From Rhyzopertha dominica (lineage: Eukaryota; Arthropoda; Insecta; Coleoptera; Bostrichidae): a stretch of 64,000 nucleotides of DNA. The notes beneath the pieces were generated by a model, which saw only the letters and a list, made by a program, of their open reading frames with translations, ran no database searches and was not told the DNA's origin. The position numbers were made by a program, and so were the translations under genes. The stretch covers positions 27,209,327 through 27,273,326 of the forward strand of contig QCXZ01000137.1 of the NCBI GenBank assembly GCA_025024175.1. The letters are read 5' to 3'. This document shows, piece after piece, positions 57,291-64,000 of the stretch (positions are counted from its first letter, which is position 1; each line of letters starts with the position of its first letter).

Positions 57291-58472
57291 AAAGCAAACA
57301 GAAACTGATAAAATCCCAGCATTGCCAGTTGCTACTCATTGCTTTCATCCATCACAGCAGGTCATATATTGCTACCTATATGTATTGTAAAGGTTCATGA
57401 CGTAAATGGCAGTTATCTGCGTTATAGGGCTCTTCTAGATAGAGATTCTCAAGCGAACTTATACCACTGCCTTTGTCAAGCAGATGAAACTGCCCCAGTT
57501 TGATACTCGAATATCCATAACTGGTGTTGGTTAAAATACTGCTTCTATGCAACATTCCGAAACTGCAAATGTAGGATTATGTACCAATCAGTAAAACACT
57601 CAGCTCAGTTTTCTCATACTATCTAATCGGTATTCCGCGCGAAAAACTTCCCCTAACTGGCCTGTACTTTACTTTGCTTCAGATGTCGATATGTCGATAG
57701 GGGCCGAATTATTCTACCACCTATTATGCACTAAAAAAGTCGGCATTGGAAATTTACTTTACCAAAAAACTCTTCTGCTTGGTTGCTTCCAGTCCTGTTG
57801 ACGGCTCTGTAATGTATCCTAAATCGAACCCATGTTGCATGTAACTATATTCTGTCTTCAAATGATAAAACAGACTGTCTCTAACACCTGATGAACAAAT
57901 ATGTGGAGAAAATTTTTCAGCAATACTTGCTTTTCCTTACTTTGCAAAGCTTCAGCCTCTAAATTAGGCTTTTTTCATGGAAGAATAGAGAAATAGCCAA
58001 TTTAAAGACATAATACACTAATTTTGTGAATGAATAAAAAAACTTTTCAGCGGTTATTCACTCAACTCCGCAATACAGGATGACCTATTTTCTTCTCACA
58101 TTCCGACTTACAAAATCGCTCTCACCGTCGATATTGCTAAAATGCATAGACAGGTAGGTATTATTTTCTGAACAAGGGCATAAGTACCACAGCATACTCT
58201 GGAGATATAATCTTCAGGAAGAATTCTATCCACGAGCAAGCCCGCCAAGACAGCTAATTATATACCAAGCAGCATAAGTTGTTAGAGACTTTTACGTCGA
58301 TGATCCTGAAGATGCCATTAAATTTCACGCTGACTTTACAGCTTTGTTACCTAGAAGCGACACCGCAATCATGTTCTTAATCAAATCGATAAACTGAACA
58401 CCTTAAGTAGATCTGTGACAACCTGGGATAAAATTGACCGATTAAAGACACGGGCTTCAATGGGGCTGTATA

Positions 58473-59391
58473 AGAGGGGCGTTTACCTAGAGCGAATCGG
58501 GTCATTTTAAGCACCTACCGTTTTACATTTTACCTAGTTATTCGAAACTTTTTCGACGTGAAATTTTGACATGGCAATCACAAAAGATGTAGCTACAACG
58601 TAGAGTTCGAGTTTTTTCTGAATTTGGTACAGTAATGTAAATATTTGTTGTTATATTTTGTTTAAAAATGCGTATTTTTGGCGAGCTATTTCTCGAAAAC
58701 TAAGGCACATAAACGAAAAATTCGAACTCCACGTTGTAGCTACATATTTCTTTGTACACTACCAAAAACATGAGCACGATAAATGAGTAAAAACATTCAA
58801 AAAATCTAAAACCGCAAACCCTTTCCCACGAGTTCGTCACGAGAGCAGAATGCGAATGCCCATCCCCACCAGGTCCGTCGCGTGGTATCCACTGAACAGT
58901 GAGGCTAAGATACAATCCTGTCGGGAATGATCGAGCAGTATACGATCTATTCCGATATGACTGGATTTCTAAGATTGTATGTCTAATTAGTAATTACACG
59001 GGACAAGTTTAATGTTAAAAGCTCTTTCACATTAATTTACTGTCTGCCGAAGCAATGGGGAGGCGGAAAGAAAATTGTTATAAAAGTTCCTACAGAAATC
59101 ATGCAGTTGGAATGAAATGTTATATAGTTCATATTTACAGAAATAAATGGGTTATTCCATATTTTGAATAACCTGGTATAATATCATAGTAAGTTACTAA
59201 TATCATGCTTACTTTTCTATGCACACCCTACAGTCAGCAATTTTCCGAATATTTGTTTAGCCCGTCTGTTGCTCGTATGATCTTTGCGCGATGTCAACCT
59301 ATCGGCTACCCTCTTACGTCCCATTTCCCGCTGGTAATATGGGTTGCATAATTTACATTTCTGCCAGATCGCTCCAAGTAAATGCCCCTCT
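58473..59391. mobile_element. TA-flanked repeat, copy B, inside the BEL element
   Basis: A 919-bp copy of the repeat at 42690-44582, with inverted termini agaggggcgtttacctagag / ctccaagtaaatgcccctct and TA at both flanks (58471-58472, 59392-59393). It lies between the BEL RT and the RAILSYIF block, so it inserted after the BEL element. It includes an internal segment (58591-58807) absent from copy A, which begins with an inverted repeat (tagctacaacgtagagttcg at 58591 against cgaactccacgttgtagcta ending 58742). Confidence 0.88.
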
Positions 59392-59543
59392 TAAGTCTAT
59401 CCCCACTCAAAATTGTGTAACACTTAAGGATAGCCGAAAAGTTCCCATACGAGCCATATTATCTTACATTTTTGTTTGTTTGACTCTCTTGCCTTTCTTG
59501 GGCAAATCACAGTAATCGACAAGCTACTGCTGATCCAGAACTT

Positions 59544-60840
59544 GTGGCAACTAAAGCTCGATTGGGACAAGTCAGTACTTCAAGATATCCATTCACATCA
59601 CTTCTTTACGAATTATGTACTACAGCATTCTCAGTAGCTCGTTATTCACTCCAGGACGTTGAAATGCTTTACGAACTTCATGGCTTCGCTGATACTAGTG
59701 ACCTGGATACAGGGTTCTTCAAAATACTAGAAATCTTTCGTAGCCAATCGCGTTGGAAAAATCCATCACTAACATCAATTACAAGTTGGCACCACATATC
59801 AATTTTGGAAAATCCTGCTGACATTTCCTGCGTGTGCAAACCCGATGAACTTCAACAGTTCTCTTTGTGGTGGAAGGGCTCCTGGTTGTCAGACGTCCAA
59901 TATAGCCCATTTACAGAAACTTTAGAGTAAAAGGTTCTTGAAACGCAGGGCATGGCTGTCCAACGAGACATGAAAATTTTCAATAAATTTCCTTGTCTTA
60001 GGAAACTATATCGAGTTGTTGTCTGGTGTCTTCGTTTCGCCCATAATTCTGGGAATAAAGCTAAAAAAATAATAATAATCTTCGACCGACACAAGGCAAA
60101 TATCGCGAACTGTTAATGCCGTTGTTTAAAGTAAACTTCGAGACCTGATTCCCTTTATGGAAACTATTAACGATGTTTTACGCGTTTGTGGTCCGCTCCG
60201 AAATACGGATAAACCCTTTGTCAAAGCAGAACCTTCCTTTGCCCAGCCAGTTATGGCTGATTTGCCCCTGGCCGAGTGACTACAATTATTCGCTCCTTTC
60301 TGAATAATTGTGGTGTAGACTGTGAGCCACATGTCACCTTAATGATCCAAGAGAGTCTTCAAAGCCTATATTGCAATCTTTGTTTTGTTACAATCGATAT
60401 TACAAGTGATGCTTTTATTGCTGGTTTGCATCGACTCATATCCAGAAGAAGGATAAGTGTTTCATTAAAGATGTATTAGTCAGCACAGGCTATGGTATTT
60501 TATCTCATAACGTGCACCACCCTTTGGAGGCCTATGGGAAGCTGCGGTAAAGTCGATGAAACGCCATCGAATGCCAAATTAACCTACGTAGTTAGTAACT
60601 CTTATATCTCAAATTGAGGCAATCTTCAAATCAAGACCCCTGTGCCTGATCTCCACCTGCTCTCTAACGATCGAAACGACGAAACCGGCTTCTCAGGTAG
60701 CAGTTAATTATAAAATCATGAAGCAGCACTTCTGGAAGTGCTGGCATAAGGAATACCTTCACGAGTAGGTCGGACCACTGGTCATCGTATGCGAGAACAG
60801 TACTAACCCAGGACAGTAGCTACTTTTAAGCGCATGATTA
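59544..60840 (+). pseudogene. BEL RNase H to integrase remnant
   Basis: Frame fragments in order: YELHGFADTSDLDTGFF (family 'LHGFSDASEKAYGA'), a WHHISILENPADISC segment ending ELQQFSLWWKGSWL (family 'WRHVPSKDNPADIASRG...LWWNGP'), DVLRVCGPLRNTDKPF (family 'LLRVGGRLRNA'), then integrase pieces ITSDAFIAGLHRLISRRR, a 'PHFGGLWEA' equivalent near 60520 and ISQIEAIFKSRPLCLIST near 60607. Stops and frameshifts separate them; the integrase catalytic residues are not all present. Confidence 0.8.
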
Positions 60841-61095
60841 AGGTCCAACCTGGTTAAGAAAAAATTGTGCGTGCAATGACTGCATCTAGGTTCAAGTGTA
60901 GTGCGGCGTAGCGCTAACAAAAATTGTGCGTGCTTTCTTTGAACGAATAACTGTATATTCTTTTATTTCATTATCACAGTGATATCTGACACTTCTTAGC
61001 CTGTGATTTTTGTTTTTATTTTACTTATTTAATATTTTAAAAAATATAACCTTGGTTATACCTAATTTTATATTGAAAACTCAAGGGGGGCGGGA

Positions 61096-61490
61096 TGTTC
61101 GGCTAGGTGTACCGCAGTATCTAAATTTTGCATGTTCTAATTGGTGGGCCCTTTGCATAGCGAAAGGTTGGTAACCAATAAGCATGTCATACGCATTTTA
61201 CTATTTTGCATTTCTTATATGCTACAGAATTTCTATCAGTCTTCTTATCGAGTTGTTGAAAGTTCCTAACGATCGATCTAATCAATTCTGTTTCACATTA
61301 CTGTTAAGTTGTTGTTTATTTCGTGTTGTTTTTCGTGCCAGACTACTGTTTTATTAAGTCTTCCGTCTTTCATTCACATAAGCTTAGTTGAACACCGTAG
61401 ATCTTAACTACAGTTTTTTTTAGTGCGTCGGCTTTTCGCGAACACCCTAACTCGAGGTAAACACGCGATATTAGTCTCTGCTATACTACG
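61096..61490 (+). repeat. Right LTR of the Pao/BEL element
   Basis: Begins TGTTCGGCTAGG directly after the purine-rich tract aaggggggcggga and follows the left LTR with substitutions and small gaps. The end is approximate. Confidence 0.75.
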
Positions 61491-62370
61491 GTAGAGACGA
61501 AAGGGTGACCCAGTCAGATTAATCGCTAAAAGCTACTCTACGAAAAAGCTTGATTAAATTCTAAATGTAAAAAAGTTATAGCGCCTCTAAAATGCTTTGG
61601 TGGTGAGTTTTTGCTATTTGAAACGTGTTTATTATTAATTTTATGCTAGAATGTAGCCAATGAAAGTTGTTGAGTGTTTAATTCTCCACCATAATATCTT
61701 CCTGGAATGTTTTAACACGATTATAACGGTAACCGAAATATCGCTAAATAGTCACGTCCCCCTTGTTTTTAACAGGGCGAAGAAATGGGGAGAATTGCAA
61801 TCCTGGAAATTAATTTTATACTACATCCAATCCCTCAATACATTGCAAAAATAAGATCGATACCGAAATTTTTTAGCAAAATTACCGTTTAACTGGACTA
61901 GTTAGATTCACCTAGAAGGATGTTGTTCTACTACAAACAGCTATAGCACTCAGTATTATTGAGTCAATCAGTATTTATCGTCACTCAAAGGGTAGGGAAC
62001 TGCACAGTATTTTAACCCATCAAACTTTCCAGAAACATCTAGTGGGATTGCTTAGGTGGGAAGTCTTATTTGAAAGGTGATGAAGTAAGCAAAAAAAAAC
62101 AAACAAGGTGTTTTCATGTGTTAAAGTGCTAGTGAGTACACTGAATAGTGGTTTACTGAATTACTACTGTTATAATAGTAGTGTCTTGAACTAGTTGTGT
62201 GTGGATTTAGTGTATTTCGGTATTGGTGTTTAAGTAAAGAATTAGCACTTTTTGAACCCGTACAGGTATAATATAAAATTTAAATAGTTAAAAAAGAAGA
62301 ATTTATTTGAACAGGAACGTCTTATTTTGAGGAAATGAATAGACACAGATAGTGGATTCATAAAATCTGA
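61491..62370. other. Intronic, no distinct feature
   Basis: AT-rich sequence between the BEL element and the hAT element. No gene or repeat recognised. Confidence 0.5.
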
Positions 62371-62378
62371 TTATTCAT

Positions 62379-63416
62379 CAGTGATGGGCGTTTACGCGTA
62401 AATTATAATTTTCTACATTACCCGCGTAGAAAATGTAGATAAAGCATTTTGGCGTAGATTTTGAGTAGAAAATATGAGAAGAGTATATTATAACTATTGT
62501 ATATTAAGTGTATTGTGCAAATTATTTTGTTCTAATTTCCCTGTTTTATGGGTCAATTCTTAAAATTTTTTAAAGCACTGCAGTTTTTTAATATTTATAT
62601 TACAAATTTGCATAACTTATTTTAGTAAGTCATCAGAATACCCAAACGGTTTTCTTACTTCTTTGGGACAAAACATGCGTTTCGAAGTATATTAGGTATA
62701 ATAGGTAGCATATGAAATAGCCAGTCTTCTTCCGTTTATAGACAAGAAAGATAATAAAATCATAGTTTACAGTCATTTAAGAACCCATTGGCCGATTGAG
62801 GGCTCCAAAGCACGCTTGTGCCTTCTGACCCTAACAAATGTATGTCGAAACGAGTTATTGTTGTTTAACGTGGTTCTAGTTATTTTGATAACAACGAAGT
62901 AGTATTTTGTTTAGTTAGGAAGCAACAACCAGTGGAATCGTCCAAAACGAAAAAAACGTTCTCCTATGATCGACTCCAGGTAGTTCCGATCGTGGTCCAC
63001 GCGTAGTTCCAACCTACTGACGTTAGTGCACGGCGATCTGCAGCAACTTTGATGTCCTGTAACTTTTGAACGGTGCGAGTCTACAGCATAGGGCTCCGGA
63101 TTGGAGCTCAGAAGGTCATGGGCTATTACCATACCAAGTTTGGTTGTGATCGGATCAACTCCGTTCCATTGAGTGATATATATAGTTCTTCTTCACGTAC
63201 CTCGCGGTATGATCGATGGGAGAACGAAAATAATAATATACAAAATAATACTGTCATTTGAGGCATTTGGAGCTGTTAAAAGTACTAAATATTACTAGTT
63301 TGCTGTTTATCTACATAAAGTTATTTTCTACAGTAGACTTTTAAAGTAGAATATTACATAGTTTACGCGTAGATAATGGCGTAATCTACATGGAGTATTC
63401 TACGCGCCCATCACTG
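62379..63416. mobile_element. 1.04-kb hAT element with perfect 8-bp target duplication
   Basis: Terminal inverted repeats cagtgatgggcg (62379) and cgcccatcactg (63416); the host octamer ttattcat occurs at 62371-62378 and 63417-63424 without mismatch. Subterminal regions are rich in TTTACGCGTA and TCTAC motifs in both orientations, as expected of hAT transposase sites. No transposase frame is seen; it is non-autonomous. A fragment related to its left portion lies at 53727-54121. Confidence 0.94.
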
Positions 63417-63424
63417 TTATTCAT

Positions 63425-63892
63425 TACGTGTGGGGTGCAGGAAATTAAAGTTAAGAAGTGATTCATCCTCTCTCAACACAAAAATCGTTTACTACATCAG
63501 AACATCGAAAACCCCTTAAGTTTGCTTAGAATGAAAGACAATAATAAAGTAATTAAATAGTAACATACTGACAGCTTTTTGTTTAAGCCCAATACTATCA
63601 AGGGATATTGACCTAATTGCAATTTAAAAACAGGTCTTTGCTTGTGGCTAAAACTGTATCGCTTAATTATAATGGGCTTAAAACGTAGAAACTGCCCACG
63701 AGGGATTGCCCACGTTTACCAAGATGCTCCAATAGTCAGTTATGCATCATACTGTTTGAAATAGCTACCANAGGTAAATATAAAGCCATGCACAATAAAG
63801 CTGTTAAGCTAAAATACTTCTAATCAGATACGATCATATATTACAGGAAATAATATTCGAACTACAAATTGATAGATTAAAATAATTCTTAC
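63425..63892. other. Intronic, nothing distinct
   Basis: AT-rich end of the large CCBE1-like intron with one N at 63771; it runs to the donor site at 63892. Confidence 0.6.
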
Positions 63893-64000
63893 CGCAGGCC
63901 CTCTTTTGCATCTGCAGTAGGTGTTATCGTCTCCTGGCAGAGGAACAAAGGCATCCAGCATCGAATAGGTGTAATCATGGTTCCCACTTGTAGTTGTTAC
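63893..64000 (-). CDS. CCBE1: CCBE1-like protein, penultimate visible exon (partial)
   Basis: The exon runs off the right edge. Its 36 codons read VTTTSGNHDYTYSMLDAFVP, then LPGDDNTYCRCKRGPA, ending in phase 0 at GCG|GTAAGA. CxC followed by RGPA marks the change from the EGF-side region to the collagen repeat: GPA joins GEP of the last exon and keeps the Gly-X-Y register. Signal peptide, EGF and remaining exons must lie beyond position 64000. Confidence 0.8.

Larger units (their letters stand above)
55710..61490 (+). mobile_element. Pao/BEL LTR retrotransposon, near full length, decayed
   Basis: Two related LTRs (about 55710-56135 and 61096-61490) flank + strand gag-pol remains in BEL order. 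Gag start MTNESGSTATLKKQLAGRKK (56233), gag core near 56940 (FPDWKQLKTFLANKYN), zinc knuckle with NCLRPGHDFKPCPSRGCLKC (57185-57290), protease YRALLDRDSQANL (57420-57460), RT blocks YKIALTVDIAKMHRQV (58109-58156) and FYVDD (58290-58304), RAILSYIF (59450), RNase H-region LHGFADTS and NPADIS...WWKGSWL (59680-59890), and integrase remains (60150-60700). A purine tract caaggggggcggga precedes the right LTR, which begins TGTTCGG. Stops throughout make it inactive. The repeat copy B (58473-59391) interrupts it. Confidence 0.9.
53215..63892 (-). other. CCBE1-like intron, 10.7 kb, transposon-filled
   Basis: Bounded by GCG|GTAAGA at 63892 and TTTCAG|GGA at 53215 on the minus strand. It contains two hAT-type copies, a hAT terminus, a full-length decayed Pao/BEL element and the TA-flanked repeat copy B. 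Additional small exons inside cannot be excluded, but phase and collagen register do not require any. Confidence 0.75.

Noticed and set aside
1..64000. CRISPR arrays, tRNA genes, bacterial operons
   Set aside because: No regularly spaced short repeats, no cloverleaf-like sequence recognised by eye, and gene structure is eukaryotic.

Overview
This is insect nuclear DNA: AT-rich, intron-containing and dense in transposons, with a few unresolved bases (N). The host genes have insect-type structure, with very short introns (49-79 bp) alternating with multi-kilobase introns full of repeats. The transposon set (mariner, hAT, Pao/BEL, copia, LINE, Penelope) is typical of insects. I cannot fix the order; a beetle or another insect with a mid-sized to large genome would fit. 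No bacterial operons, CRISPR arrays or tRNAs are visible.

Three host genes are supported. (1) 12526-13042, + strand: last coding exon of a Spaetzle-family cystine-knot ligand. (2) 19751-39972, + strand: a complete 12-exon importin-11 gene (IPO11). I assembled it exon by exon; every junction has GT/AG and compatible phase, giving 979 codons plus stop. (3) 53041-64000, - strand: the last two recognisable exons of a CCBE1-like gene (collagen and calcium-binding EGF domain protein), separated by about 10.7 kb; the rest of the gene lies beyond the right edge. Four weaker coding candidates are listed (44802-45011, 45572-45775, 50634-50926, 52605-52700).

The remainder is mostly mobile DNA. 0-12 kb: dead transposase, two fold-back elements, a LINE RNase H remnant and a copia pol remnant. 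14.8-18 kb: a Pao/BEL remnant and a hAT-type MITE. IPO11 introns: a 2.1-kb long-inverted-repeat element, a decayed mariner, a 5S rRNA-like fragment, a 1-kb inverted/tandem repeat cluster and three MITEs. 41-50 kb: a mariner pseudogene, a TA-flanked repeat split by a second insertion that carries Penelope GIY-YIG sequence, a 2.2-kb transposon with 420-bp terminal inverted repeats, a 122-bp minisatellite and a truncated LINE. 53-64 kb (CCBE1 intron): nested hAT fragments, an almost full-length decayed Pao/BEL element with both LTRs, a second copy of the TA-flanked repeat inside that element, and a hAT element with a perfect 8-bp target duplication.

I found no convincing new biological system. 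The most useful observations are the complete IPO11 model, the dated nesting of transposons, and several undescribed-looking non-autonomous families.
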